Source: Sipunculus nudus (lineage: Eukaryota; Annelida; Sipuncula; Golfingiida; Sipunculidae). Taken from it: a stretch of 64,000 nucleotides of DNA. This document shows positions 16,292 through 26,295 of the stretch, piece by piece; within the stretch, counting starts at the first letter, position 1, and every line of letters begins with the position of its first letter. The translations under genes and the position numbers were made by a program. Where the stretch lies: positions 236,001 through 300,000 of the forward strand of contig CM049320.1 of NCBI GenBank assembly GCA_026874595.1, written 5' to 3'. Under the pieces are notes generated by a model. It searched no databases, was not told the DNA's origin, and was given only the letters and a program-made list of their open reading frames with translations.

Positions 16292-18183
16292 TGATGTTAA
16301 TAGAAAATACCAATTGCAAAGTTCAAACTGCACTTCCTCTCACATTTCACCGCCGCTTAACGAGTTGGTAGAAAGCGTCTCCGTTTTTTCTGGTCCTACT
16401 TGTCTGGACACACACCTGTGCCTCTTTGTTTTCTTTCCCATTTTCTCCTTCGCCCAACCTTCCCTTGAACTGTGTTTCTTCCTTGTGTTTTCCAGGTTTC
16501 CTCCCTGGAAATGTTTGATACAAAAAAACTAGTATGTGTTTTGTTTACTACCCCATGTATGTGAATCGCTAACGATGTTGTTGCTGCTGTTGTTCCTTTC
16601 ATCTGCTTCTCTCGTAAGCGATAATATCTGTTCCGTTCTCAGATATCTTGGTTTTGTTGGATACGAATAAAACGGAACGCATGAGACATTGGCAGTTTTT
16701 CTTCTGAGGGCGTGTTGGCATAGCTCAGGTCCTCCGGGTCTCTTACAGCCTGTACCTTGTCCATCTCACAGCTACCTTCCATGTTGGTTCACTGTTTATC
16801 CTTTGTTGCTTCACTGAATCCAACTGTCTGCTCTTCCATCCCCTTTCGCGTGTAGGCCGTTTTGCTTCTCCTTCCAAGTCAAATTGTTTAGGGTGTTATA
16901 GGTTCTTCTGTAGTTGTTGTGTTGACCGGCACGCGGTGCAAAATACAGGTGGTATTGGTTCTTTCCATAATGCAGCAATGTTACAGTTCTTATACGCTTT
17001 CCTCCAGTTGTTATAATGCAGTAAAAGAATCTGGTAACGATCGGCATTAGCACCGTGAGAGTGTCCTTCTTAGCACACACTAAATGATTCTTTACATTCA
17101 ACATAAAAAAGTCGATTTATTTCTCAGTTGCATGTTTGTGATGCAAAGACCGTCAGGTATCTTCCACACAGTCATATAAGATAATCTCCATGTTAGCAGG
17201 CCGCTGCATGTTGTTGCAGGTATTAAACATCCATCAGCTAACGAAGGTCGCTGATGCCTGTTCTCTTGTTCCCAAGCGATTTGTTTCTTTGTATATATAA
17301 ATATATATACATATATATATATTATATATATAGTGCATTCAGTACATCCACATATAATTACCCCGAACCCTAAACACTACATTTACGTATTTAACATGGC
17401 GCCATCAGATTTTGTCTTTACCTCGTAGAGTATTACTTACCCAATTTTTATTTTCATATCTGTTGGCATGTTGCCATCATATTACTTTTCCTTTTCATGG
17501 GCAATGTGCTGCTTTGAATGCTATCGGTGAACATCATCCGTCGTCCTCTAAAACTGACCTCTATTGTTTGGTCATATATGTGTCCGACGCACAATCTGTG
17601 GGTAGATATATCGTTGTCTTTTTTGAGCCTTCTGACATAATCGCCCAATCCTTCCCGCTGATATTTGTTTCCTACCAAACATTTTGTCCTTACGTGCCCT
17701 TTTCCATTTTGCCTTCCGTCATGCTTACCTTGAATGGTGTATGTTCGTGGGGCTGGTCGTTCCGTTAACGTTATGATAATACTCCCAGCCTGTCTCTTGG
17801 TCTTACATACCCCATAATACGTTTCTCATGGTTAAGGTCATGCATACTTTGTACTTACCGATTATTGTTTTCTGAACTTGTACTCTTGTTGCCTATCAGT
17901 TGTCCATTCCCCCATCCCTTTCCTGTGTTTGGAGCTATATAATGTCTTTTTTTTAATCTGGTAATTACCATAAATTGTTTATACTCTTGTGTACAACTCT
18001 TCTGTGAACCCTTCCAGTCTTTCTAATTGCTTATGTTGCTTACCCATACATAGTTTTCCCTGTGGGTGTATATAATGGGTGCAGTGTCTGCTGTGCCTAT
18101 GTCTCTTGTTCTCATCAGAATGACACGGTCAAACCTGCGTGTCGTTTTTCTGTCATGAATCTTTTGTGATGAAAATAAAACAT
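14913..18183. other. Gene-poor host-like DNA with TA tracts
   Basis: No supported gene. It contains (TA)n at about 16244-16289 and scattered short ORFs (for example 17412-17768, + strand) lacking recognisable domains. Confidence 0.55.
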
Positions 18184-18320
18184 ATTACTCCCCTGCCGAG
18201 ACCATAACCTTGCCGTGGTAGGGGAGCTTGTGTACTATAATGACCCTGTGAGCTCTGCTGGCGTAGATTTTATCTATATTGAGGGACACCCATGCCAGAA
18301 AGGTCACACGGGTAGAAGTC
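18184..18320. repeat. Dispersed-repeat-like sequence abutting the left edge of copy A
   Basis: The phrase 'ACCTTGCCGTGGTAGGGGAG' followed by 'CTTGTGTACTATAATGACCC' has the look of a retroposon (LINE/SINE) consensus rather than unique DNA. It ends exactly where similarity between copies A and C begins, so it either marks the insertion or duplication boundary or is a later insertion. Family not recognised. Confidence 0.35.
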
Positions 18321-18725
18321 AGCCACCGGTACCTCAGGTTTATCCCCTCGTCTAAATATAAATTGAGAAAAAAAATCCCTCCCCAGGACACCGCTGAATT
18401 CATATGGCCAATCCCACGCACAATATAGGGTAAGCGGTTTGCAGAAGACTTTACCCTTAGTGTCCGTTACCTCTACAGGCAGTAACACTTTTTTGAAGAT
18501 GTTAAACACAAACGTCTATGCACCCCCCCCCCAATCCCCACATTTAAATAAAAGTTTCGCTCCATTTATTTTCTCTATATCCTCCCGATTCCTTTCACGT
18601 GGAAAAAACGGAATCCTTGCTCGATATAAAACATCTACGTGAACAATGGATACACTTGATTCAAGATCAATGGCGAAATCGCCGCAGTCTTTTCGTATAT
18701 TTCCACTTTTAGTGTAGAATACATG
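18321..18725 (-). pseudogene. Unrecognised spliced gene, last exon (copy A, damaged)
   Basis: On the minus strand a good splice acceptor (TTTTTATTTGCAG) lies just before 18725. A reading frame of about 60 codons follows, then a run of 10 G, then the frame beginning 'NIFKKVLLPVEVTDTKGK'. Relative to copies C and E, A has lost one A in the AAAA after the G run, which shifts the frame. At 18320 the coding sequence is cut by the adjoining repeat-like DNA. The phrase 'CGDFAIDLESS' recalls dUTPase motif 1 only faintly; I do not assign a function. Confidence 0.4.
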
Positions 18726-19414
18726 TCTGCAAATAAAAACAAAACCAAACTAGTAATGAGCATTATCTACAAACCGACATGATCATCAAAGATACCATGT
18801 TAGTTAACAGATGGGTGCATTTGTTGTTTTGTTCAGCGAGACACTTGCACGTACGTATGCATATGCTTAACAATACTCCCCGAATTATCTGTGTTAGTTA
18901 CAGGGGCCAACGCGATATTGCGTTACATAGCTGGAAACACAAAGTGATTTGATCAACTGGTTTACTGCATAATAATTCTCGTATGCTTTTTAATACCACA
19001 TGTCTTCACTGTGGCCCTGTACTGGGACACAGACTAAAATCATGACATTGACTGCCGGCAGCTAGTACGTTTGTTCATCTGATCTTCCGTCTTTACAATC
19101 GCTCCGTTATCAACAGACATATAATTCCTCTTTGACCCCATTTATACTACGACAACAACAAATAAATATAAAGATAAATGCCAAACCGTGCACACTTACC
19201 TCAGGGGGTGTCTGCGGTCGGTCTTGTTTTCGTGTTTTTATCCTGTGTAATCTCTGCTCTAAAAAAAACAGTACAAAATGTCTTCATTCAATTTTCCATC
19301 GTCACCTTTCCAAATATGGTTATAACACATATTCATACAGTTGCTGCTCGTACCACATATGGTTCTTCATTTTACAAAATATATACACGCGGCACCCCTA
19401 TTCCAAAGAAATGT

Positions 19415-20068
19415 TTATTGTAAAGGGTTAACGCGTAATCTGGCGCGCCTTATCTCCCTTTCACCGAAATGAACTTTCGGACGCCGTCGACATGTCACCC
19501 TCCTTCGTGCACTCCTACCCTCATCTGTAAATGCCTCATAAACACCAATCTGCCAAGGTACAGTTGCACAAACACAGTTCCCCTGTTCGACAAGTCTGTT
19601 CACGTCCAATGATTTGTCGGGCAAGTCTCCACGGCACCACAGCTGCTGTATGATCTCGTGAGGCCGGGTCGGTCCCCAATACCTGGACACGTAAAGGGCC
19701 CCTCTCTGCACCCAGCAAATCATGTCGGGCCACTCGGATATTGTCTTATATTGTTTGTGGTCGACGTCTCGGTGAAACGACGCGTGCAAACGCATATCTC
19801 TCGTTATGCGCTTACACTTTGTACACCTCAGCACGGAAGGCTCCTTGCACATGTCGCGTATGAGTTCCTCGCCGGTGCATTTAGCGTTGCACTTCCTGCA
19901 AAATTGAGTCGTCGAAGCTGTTTCTATCAACTCGTCTAATATTATGTCCGGCACGGTCAACCAAAATATCTGCGGGTTGTACCGCTCGCATATGTATTCC
20001 TTTGTCATTGTGTACAGTGGTTTAGGATTGTACACAGGTTTTACTTTCGTCTTTTTCCTCAGCATCAT
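19415..20068 (-). CDS. Zinc-ribbon-like protein, 217 aa (copy A)
   Basis: An intact frame conserved in all four copies. The start is taken at the ATG at 20068; the frame extends six codons further only through a TTG. Around residues 60-95 it has CRKC...RCTKC, a CxxC-x(n)-CxxC arrangement expected to bind one zinc, followed by H-x(3)-H-rich sequence. The C-terminus is strongly basic (RRRVTCRRRPK, then REIRRARLR), suggesting nucleic-acid binding or a nuclear signal. The TAA stop lies inside an AATAAA poly(A) signal, so the 3' UTR is minimal. The gene sits upstream of, and opposite in direction to, hairpin array 1. No family recognised; function unknown. Confidence 0.75.
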   Translation of the reverse strand: MMLRKKTKVKPVYNPKPLYTMTKEYICERYNPQIFWLTVPDIILDELIETASTTQFCRKCNAKCTGEELIRDMCKEPSVLRCTKCKRITRDMRLHASFHRDVDHKQYKTISEWPDMICWVQRGALYVSRYWGPTRPHEIIQQLWCRGDLPDKSLDVNRLVEQGNCVCATVPWQIGVYEAFTDEGRSARRRVTCRRRPKVHFGEREIRRARLRVNPLQ

Positions 20069-20398
20069 TGGTTGAAACGAGCGCAAAATCCACCTTTACT
20101 GTCAGCGCAACGCTAACTGACCGAGCGAAATATATCTCCCCTTGTACTTGGAGAGAGTGTAAAATCATTTTTTAAAAAAGAAGGGGGGGGGGCAGGACGC
20201 AACTAGACCCGGGATGCCTTGCACAAATGATGCATCTGATGCAGGTCCCACCTCATGATACATATAAACAGAAACGCAGTGTTTATCGTATCTGCTGTCT
20301 GTTCTGTTATGTACATGGTACGAAAGATTTACATGCACACATATTGCCATGGGACATGTATTAACTCCTAGAAACATAATTTGCACCGACTGTTACTG

Positions 20399-20587
20399 TT
20401 ACAAATGTTGTATACCGGTCCCGTCACCGAGGCGCCCCCCCCCCCCATGACTGTAACATGTATTACATGTATTACAACAACAAGTGAATACTGGTACATA
20501 TACAATTACATAAACAATATAAAGCAACATGGACAAGGCAACATGAACATCAAACATATAATATTGTGCCTGTAGTACAGGAGCCAT
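20399..20587 (-). CDS. Possible small membrane ORF (low support)
   Basis: A 62-codon frame starting at an ATG, with a hydrophobic stretch (SMLLYIVYVIVYVPVF, about residues 19-34) and then Cys-rich sequence. The first about 50 codons are unchanged in copies A, B and C. The 3' part runs into a poly-G tract whose length differs among copies (12, 12, 14, 16), so the end is not conserved. It could be coding or merely conserved intergenic DNA. Confidence 0.2.
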   Translation of the reverse strand: MAPVLQAQYYMFDVHVALSMLLYIVYVIVYVPVFTCCCNTCNTCYSHGGGGRLGDGTGIQHL

Positions 20588-20775
20588 GAACGGGTGCTTC
20601 TATAGGAACATATGGTACATCCAATGCAGAATCACTGGTACCTAGCCAACATGCTTAACGTATTATCAATATCGAAAAAGACATAATATACATATATATA
20701 TATATACCATGTTGAATATACATTCCGGAAACACACTGTGTATCTACAAGATGCAGGTGATGGAGTCTTATAGGA

Positions 20776-20804
20776 TGACGTCACAGGTGGAATTATGTAT
20801 ATAA
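20776..20804 (+). promoter_or_regulatory. CRE-TATA promoter of hairpin array 1 (copy A)
   Basis: A perfect CRE (TGACGTCACAGG) at 20776 and TATATAAGGAG starting at 20798. The same two elements with the same 22-base spacing occur on the minus strand before hairpin array 2 (26267-26295). Downstream of the TATA box lies a 6-bp hairpin (GGTCTC/GAGACC), then the array. Confidence 0.7.
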
Positions 20805-20935
20805 GGAGACGTTTGGCAATAGTGCAATTGGTCTCATTGGAGAGACCAAACGGGCCAACGTGAGCAGCAGCAGCAGCACGGAACGATACCATAACCAGAG
20901 CGAAAAACGGATATGGACTTGGCAATATTTTGTCT

Positions 20936-21575
20936 GTGTCCTGTACTGGACGCCACATTTAGGTTCGTGGAATATCTGAGTAGGTTTTATTACGTAAATC
21001 AGTTTCCGTACCTGTACTGGTACGGACGTCTATATAAGGTGATCATACAGAGCGCTTTTGTTAGTGAGTGTACGTGTCCTGTACTGGACGCCACATTGGA
21101 GTTCACCATAAACTGGAATTTCGTTTTCAGATTTACTCGACCACACATCAATTGTCGAATCTGTACCTGTACTGGTACGGACGCTTACAAAACGGGGGAA
21201 AAAGGACCGAGCGTTTCCGTCAGACTGTTAGTGTGTGTCCTGTACTGGACGACACATTGGGCCAACGCAGAAAGCTGGATTATCCTTTTTGGGATTCACC
21301 TAACGAGACATTACACGAAGTTTTTCCGTGCCTGTACTGGGACGGACGATTTTAAAGTGGAAAAGCGCTCAGCACTTCCGTCTATCTGTTAGTGTGCGAG
21401 TCCTGTACTGGACGCCATCTACAGTTCGCACAAAAAATGGATTATCGTTTTCCGGATGTACACGACAAAGACCTCAAGTGTTTTGAATCCGTGTCTGTAC
21501 TGGTACGACGTCTCAGAATTGGAACAGAACGAGCGGTTGGGTCGGTCCGTTAGTGTGTACCTGTACACTGGGTAA
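20936..21575 (+). repeat. Hairpin array 1: constant TGTACT loop, changing stems (copy A)
   Basis: Nine short inverted repeats centred on TGTACT or a variant start at 20940, 21011, 21078, 21166, 21239, 21331, 21402, 21494 and 21560. Two types alternate. Type 1 is GTGTCC-TGTACT-GGACGC and type 2 is CCGTACC-TGTACT-GGTACGG, and a pair repeats about every 138-163 bases. Among units and copies several stem changes keep pairing (C-G to U-G wobble). Related isolated hairpins occur at 19007-19030 and near 23034 (GTTTC-TGTACT-GAAAC). The spacing is not a multiple of three and ORFs across it are interrupted in copies B and C, so it is probably noncoding. It lies directly downstream of the promoter at 20776. 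Confidence 0.75.
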
Positions 21576-21584
21576 ACCATTTAC

Positions 21585-21809
21585 ATGATGTCGGCGAAAA
21601 CATTTTGGAAAAAAAAAATAAGATTGAATTACCTTTTGCAGTTTGGTGTTACTTCTATCTTCTGCTGCAGTACAGTAGTGTTCGGGTATCTGTGTGGAAA
21701 AGAACATAAACTTAAAAAAAAGTCTATTTCGGTTATAGGAAAATCCACAAATATATACATCTGTACAGTAGGGCTCCCGCGGTTTCACGTTAGATATTTG
21801 ATTTTCTAA
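21585..21809 (+). CDS. Possible small membrane protein downstream of array 1
   Basis: A 74-codon frame starting just after the last hairpin, with one hydrophobic segment (about residues 18-38) followed by a Lys-rich stretch (KEHKLKKKS). The protein is identical in copy C. In copy B the A-run near the start is two bases shorter, which breaks the frame. It could be translated from the array 1 transcript. Its end overlaps the 3' end of the convergent frame on the minus strand (21790-22269). Confidence 0.3.
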   Translation: MMSAKTFWKKKIRLNYLLQFGVTSIFCCSTVVFGYLCGKEHKLKKKSISVIGKSTNIYICTVGLPRFHVRYLIF

Positions 21810-22269
21810 AGAAACCGGAAGAATCAAAATAGTATAGTTCCATCTGCAGTTGTAGAATGTTCGAGATCAGCATCAGGTTCAGGTCTCCTATTGAAGAAAA
21901 CCTGTCGCGGTGCCTGGCGTAGGTCCTCTTTCCGAACATCCTGTGCGCTTCGTACAGCTGCAACGCGTGTCTGTATCTTTTGTATATTTCAGGTATATCG
22001 TCTGTGCTTATTTTCTCAAAGAATTTCACCATTATGAGAGCCAGGTGATACGCCGCATTGGACCGTTCTGTCGTGTGCCCCGTTTCCAAACACACTTTTC
22101 TTGCTCGTTCCAGCCCAATGGTGCATGTCCTCATCCAATAGTCGATCTCATGGCACGAACTTCCTGTCCTTCGCGGCGAAAAAAGAGTTATTGTCGTGTC
22201 TGTAATTCCAGATGTGCCTCTGCAACTGTGCCATCCACGTTTATATTTCTCCGCACGCCTTCTCCTCAA
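21790..22269 (-). CDS. Helical protein, partial frame (paralogue of 43845-44195)
   Basis: A frame of about 159 codons without an ATG at its start; it opens just after a TAG. A splice-acceptor-like TTTGTATTACAG lies a little upstream (22316) but is not in the same frame, so the 5' structure is unresolved. The C-terminal about 110 residues are mostly helical. The pattern W..R....L..A.K.CLE....E...A...A...VKF resembles the protein at 43845-44195, suggesting an old tandem duplication. The region is deleted from copy C, and only the 3' end is present in copy B. Confidence 0.4.
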   Translation of the reverse strand: MRRRRAEKYKRGWHSCRGTSGITDTTITLFSPRRTGSSCHEIDYWMRTCTIGLERARKVCLETGHTTERSNAAYHLALIMVKFFEKISTDDIPEIYKRYRHALQLYEAHRMFGKRTYARHRDRFSSIGDLNLMLISNILQLQMELYYFDSSGFFRKSNI

Positions 22270-22536
22270 AGTGGTAAACTAAATCTGGTTCCATTGGTTT
22301 GGATGACGGGTTTCTGTAATACAAACAAAGAAACAAGTGTCACCCAACCACAGCCGATCTGTCCATTTGTACATATTTAGTTCATCTTTATGTATTCTTC
22401 GGTGAATCCCTCTGTGCCGGACGTCTTCATGTATCTTCTGATGCGACGTTGCTGCTGCTGCTGCAATAATACCCCCCTGTACTCCTCTACGGCAGACAGT
22501 AGACGTACATGTTTGCTGTTTCTGGTGTTTTCTCAT

Positions 22537-23376
22537 GTATCATGTCCGCCCGCATCATCTTGTCCTCAGACTGGTTCCACCACCACTCAGCTGCTTGCAC
22601 AGCTTCACATCACGTAATCAACACATTTGCTTTGTTTCACCCACAGACCAATCAACAACTGACGTGTAACTACGACACATTTATCACATGAGATTCAAAT
22701 ACAGTCGTGAAAGTGTTGTTATGTTATCTGTACATTCTCCCATGGCTCAAACAATTACACGGGTTATCAAATGTAACACTCTACATTATTCCTGTAATTC
22801 ACAATTACGAATTGATGTAACCAAATGTTTTCAATTTGGCAAGATATATGGTATGCGTAGCCGTTAAAATACGTTACTATACACTTGTGTGTATAAACAT
22901 TATGGAAACAAAAAGAGGATTTGGAGATTGTCCGTGTGTACGTGTTTAACAGAATATATTGGTGTCACAAATGCAGAGGAGTTACACAGCGACAGTGAGA
23001 TTTAACGAACTCAGTTTAAATCCCACATCCGTTTCTGTACTGAAACAGAGCTCTTTTCAAAGCCAATCATATTCGTCCGTCCGTCCGTGCGTGTGTATCC
23101 CATACTGGACGCCACCTTTCGTTAACAGACTGAAGATTTACACTGGGACACGTTGATGATGGGACCTACAGTGCGCGTATTCCGACTTATTTAGACGAGC
23201 TGCTGTCCGCGTTTGTCACTTGTGTGTGCAAGCCATCGTTGTTAAACTGTCCCAGCTGGAAAGCCAAATCTTGCCTGTGTTTCCAAAGCAGAAACTGAAA
23301 CGAGGCTACGGATTGCTTGTTCTGGTGGTGCTTCTTCCGCACAGGGCCTTTAAAACCGATTGTGGCTTTGGTAGTG
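22537..23376. other. No supported gene; diverged hairpins of the array 1 type
   Basis: A single-copy part of block A (missing from C). It contains GTTTC-TGTACT-GAAAC at about 23033 and a diverged type 1 unit 'CCCATACTGGACGCCACC' near 23099, as if the array family once extended here. Confidence 0.4.
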
Positions 23377-23721
23377 CTACACAACTTGCGTGTATGCGTC
23401 TGCCGTATGTTTGAGTGTTACGTCATAGGCATCCTTCAACCATTCTATAAACTGTTTCGCCATTCGCACGGCAATTAATGTCTGTTCCGTCGGGCACCGC
23501 TTTTGTAAACATATCTTTTTCGCTAACATAAGTCCTTTGAGAATCCGCGAGTTCCACCACCAGTCTTCGTCGACGAGTGCTTTCAGAGTCAGCTGAAACA
23601 CCCTGTCGCTGTCAACGAAAAATCTGTCTGGTGTGGACAGGAACGACGTAATATAGTCATTTAACTCACGGGTTTAAGCTGGAATATCTACCAGCAATGC
23701 ATAGTCTAATTCTTTTGACAT
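23377..23721 (-). pseudogene. Small helical-protein gene, nonsense mutation (copy A)
   Basis: Same gene as 43845-44195 in copy C. The ATG used is at 23721 (an in-frame ATG at 23733 is also possible). A single base change makes codon AAA into TAA at 23674-23676, about 16 codons in, so this copy is broken. The remaining frame ends naturally at 23377, showing the normal 3' end that copy C has lost. Confidence 0.7.
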
Positions 23722-24323
23722 GTTTGGATCCATGTTGGACAGCAAACGAGCAGAAAGGACTATTTTTTGTGTCGGTCTGTATGTTTACGTTACAAATAAT
23801 TATCGAAAGCATAAAGGGAGGACAGGTCTTAACATATCTCCATATGTTTGTACACCACGCATAACCTTTCACGTCATCTTGACATGCATCACCTCTCTTT
23901 TTTGTGTGTTAACAGACACGATAAAGCAGTTATTACGTTACTAAGAGATGTTTTATTCCTGACATATTTAATTACATAAATTTTCCCTGGTCGTGATTGC
24001 ATAAAAAAAAATTGACCAGGTATATGACTCGACCTAAAAACCATATTTACAATATGTATAATATATTTACAAAACACAATCGTCACCCCTGTACTTGGGG
24101 AAAAAAGATATCCATTACATATATATATCTGTAAATAAACGTATATTTACGATATGGAATTGTATTCCACATATATTTATCTGCTGTCCTTTCGAATTTT
24201 TGTTTTATTTTTGTTTACCCGTACAGATACCTGTCCAGTTCTGGACACCACAAACTAGCGTCGGGCATGTAATATATCACAATATAAGGGCCAAAAAAGT
24301 TACAGATGTTGTAAAATAAAAGT
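23722..24323. other. Intergenic, nothing supported
   Basis: AT-rich spacer between two minus-strand genes. It contains a short perfect inverted repeat, GTCCAG-TT-CTGGAC, near 24235, a variant of the hairpin motif. Confidence 0.5.
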
Positions 24324-24806
24324 TTATTGTTCGTCTTGTTTGATCTTCTTAATGGCAACCCGGCGCAGTAATCCCACATATGCTTCCCTGGCAGCAATTC
24401 TCAAATGGGTCGTTAGAAGGGCACACGCACGGATGTGGTGGCTCCTGTTTGCGGCCGGTGGCGCCTCAGCGCGGTACATTTTCACTATATCTCGGTATGT
24501 ATCGTGGCAGCGCATGACAATTTCATCAACAGCGTCCGCCAGGAGCAGAACATTGGAAGCAACGCGCACCGTTTCTTCCGTTTTCTTTTCTTCTGTAATA
24601 CGTCTGTCCAGTTCTGTACTGGGGATGTGCATAAACATTTCGTACTTGTGCACTAGTTCACTTTCTAACTGATCGAAATATTCGTCGTCGTCTTGCATTG
24701 CGAAATACGTCTCAGGCGACGACGATTTAACATTTTGAACGTAGCGAAGTATGGCCTGGCCTTGCACATTTACCAACGCCTCCATTTCACGTTCGAAGTG
24801 CTCCAT
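24324..24806 (-). CDS. Helical protein, 160 aa (copy A, intact)
   Basis: ATG at 24806, preceded by two tandem TTATAAGACG boxes and a GACTTACAG acceptor-like sequence. The product is acidic and almost entirely helix-forming, with heptad-like spacing (EREMEALVNVQGQAILRYV; ELDRRITEEKKTEETVRVA). There is no signal peptide, membrane segment or Cys/His site. The TAA stop overlaps an AATAAA signal, as in the 217-aa gene. Copy C has lost one base near the C-terminus, so copy A keeps the intended end. No family recognised. Confidence 0.65.
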   Translation of the reverse strand: MEHFEREMEALVNVQGQAILRYVQNVKSSSPETYFAMQDDDEYFDQLESELVHKYEMFMHIPSTELDRRITEEKKTEETVRVASNVLLLADAVDEIVMRCHDTYRDIVKMYRAEAPPAANRSHHIRACALLTTHLRIAAREAYVGLLRRVAIKKIKQDEQ

Positions 24807-24829
24807 CTTGTTCTGTAAGTCACAAGGAC

Positions 24830-25490
24830 GTCTTATAACAACGTCTTATAACAAACAGCTTTTTCGCTATAGGACTTTTTCTGTGTTGTTTAGGGTTATA
24901 CTTTGATGAACCAAACAAAAATATTAAAAATAACCTCCCCCCTCCCCACCTTCCTTCCTCCTCTTTCCTCAATCGACATTTGTGATTGGTCGTGTGTCGA
25001 AATGTCGTTTTTTTTCCGTTGTACTTGTTTACTAACTAACGAGGTCATGTTCTACAATAAACGTGAAGGGACTGATATCCGTGACAAGGTTACATATTAC
25101 ATTCATGCAAGGTGTCACGCAAAGTGGCGCTCTGCTTCATAACCTTTTTTTTATTATATCCTAAATACATTTTTTTTTGGCTCATAGTAATTACCTACTC
25201 ATGTTTAATCAGTTACAGAATTATAGTGTTTCTCATTGTCCTTCAGGAAAAAACCAAAACTCTTGCAATACCTTTTTGCTCGACATTTTTGGTTAAAAGG
25301 TCCGCGTGTCTGTTATTTTTTTTGTTTATGGTTAAAAAAATACAAATTCTCTTCCCGTTTCTATGTCACAACATTACTTAATCGTCGTTACGGTTAGTCT
25401 GTGTCACGTGTGTGGCAAAAACCGAACCGCTCCGAGTTGGATGGATGGGGGGAGGGGTTTGATAGTTTTTTATCAGAGGAAAACACGTCA
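24830..25490. other. Intergenic region, no gene seen
   Basis: T-rich spacer with pyrimidine tracts. Short ORFs (24903-25142, 25112-25381) lack domains; the second is not conserved as an open frame in copy C. Confidence 0.5.
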
Positions 25491-25493
25491 CCC

Positions 25494-26005
25494 GACCTTG
25501 TTTACTGGTCAGGTCGTATAAACATGGCTTTTATCTAACTCCTGCGCATCTGGGTTTTAAAGTGATGTCAGTCCGTTGTGTACACAACCATACACAAAAT
25601 AAAAATAATAATAAACTTACCTACATAAAGGGTCAGGTAAGTTTATTTTATTTTTTTGTTTTTTTTTGTTAACATCCAGGGGGCCTTCGTTACTGGCCCC
25701 CGATGTACAACTGATGCTCCTAAACAAACCAAAAAAATAAATGTAACCCAGGCCTACCTTACTGGCCAGTGGGTGTCCTAAGTTTCTAAAAAAAAAAAAA
25801 AAACATAACACCCCCCCCCCCCCACCTCATCCATCCCCACCGCCCAATGACCTTCGTTACTGGTCACATTTTGTTTTTTTCTGGTACTGCCAACAACCAA
25901 ATATTAGGGACCCTTCGTTACTGGGGCCCCTCAAATACAAACTAAAAATTCACTCCCTAAACATAAAAATTCACCCCCGGCCTACCTTACTGGCCAGTGG
26001 GTGTG
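25494..26005 (-). repeat. Hairpin array 2: constant TTCGTTACT-type loop, changing stems (copy A)
   Basis: Six inverted repeats, written on the plus strand: GACC/GGTC with loop TTGTTTACT (25494-25515); GGGGGCC/GGCCCCC with loop TTCGTTACT (25679-25701); GGCC/GGCC with loop TACCTTACT (25751-25767); TGACC/GGTCA with loop TTCGTTACT (25848-25866); GGGaCCC/GGGgCCC with loop TTCGTTACT (25908-25930); and a second GGCC/GGCC with loop TACCTTACT (25979-25995). The stems have little in common yet each pairs, while the loops are nearly invariant. A promoter homologous to that of array 1 points into the array from the right (26267-26295, minus strand). Confidence 0.7.
25611..25646. repeat. Perfect 12-bp inverted repeat containing splice-donor sequence on both strands
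   Basis: ATAAACTTACCT at 25611-25622 and AGGTAAGTTTAT at 25635-25646 with a 12-base loop. Each strand reads AG|GTAAGT, a strong 5' splice site, and ATAAA next to it. It is present unchanged in copy C at 46081-46116 apart from one loop base. Confidence 0.6.
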
Positions 26006-26266
26006 ACATCATTTCTCAAAAACAACACCAATTACAAAATACACCTACCGGTATTGTTGGACTTGCACGGTCTTCAAAGATGTATCAACGAGTTTTGTTT
26101 ATCGGCCAAGACCTTCACAAAATCACAAACGCTGTAAACTCTTCTCAACTCTGCGGTACACGGTCGGCTTCTGCTTCAACGACTGCTATTTATCCACAAT
26201 GATCGTACTGTAGTTACAACTGTTGCCAGTCAAAACCAAAGTCTGACTTTACTCAAAACTACCTCC

Positions 26267-26295
26267 TTATATACCTTATTTCTCCTGTGACGTCA
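26267..26295 (-). promoter_or_regulatory. CRE-TATA promoter of hairpin array 2 (copy A)
   Basis: On the minus strand TGACGTCACAGG is followed at the same 22-base spacing by TATATAAGGAG. About five bases differ from the array 1 promoter over 33. A second CRE lies upstream at 26396-26403, and CCAAT boxes occur near 26408 and 26441. Confidence 0.7.

Noticed and set aside
19132-19431. Plus-strand ORFs opposite the region behind the 217-aa gene (also 62574-62874, 41106-41396)
   Set aside because: They lie over intron-like sequence, and their frames change with the A-run length among copies.
20913-21392. ORF of 159 codons across hairpin array 1
   Set aside because: It is stopped earlier in copies B and C, the repeat spacing is not a multiple of three, and the conserved signal is base pairing.
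20936-21575. CRISPR array
   Set aside because: Units are hairpins of two alternating kinds with irregular 66-92 base spacing and partly conserved spacers, in a eukaryotic context with no cas genes.
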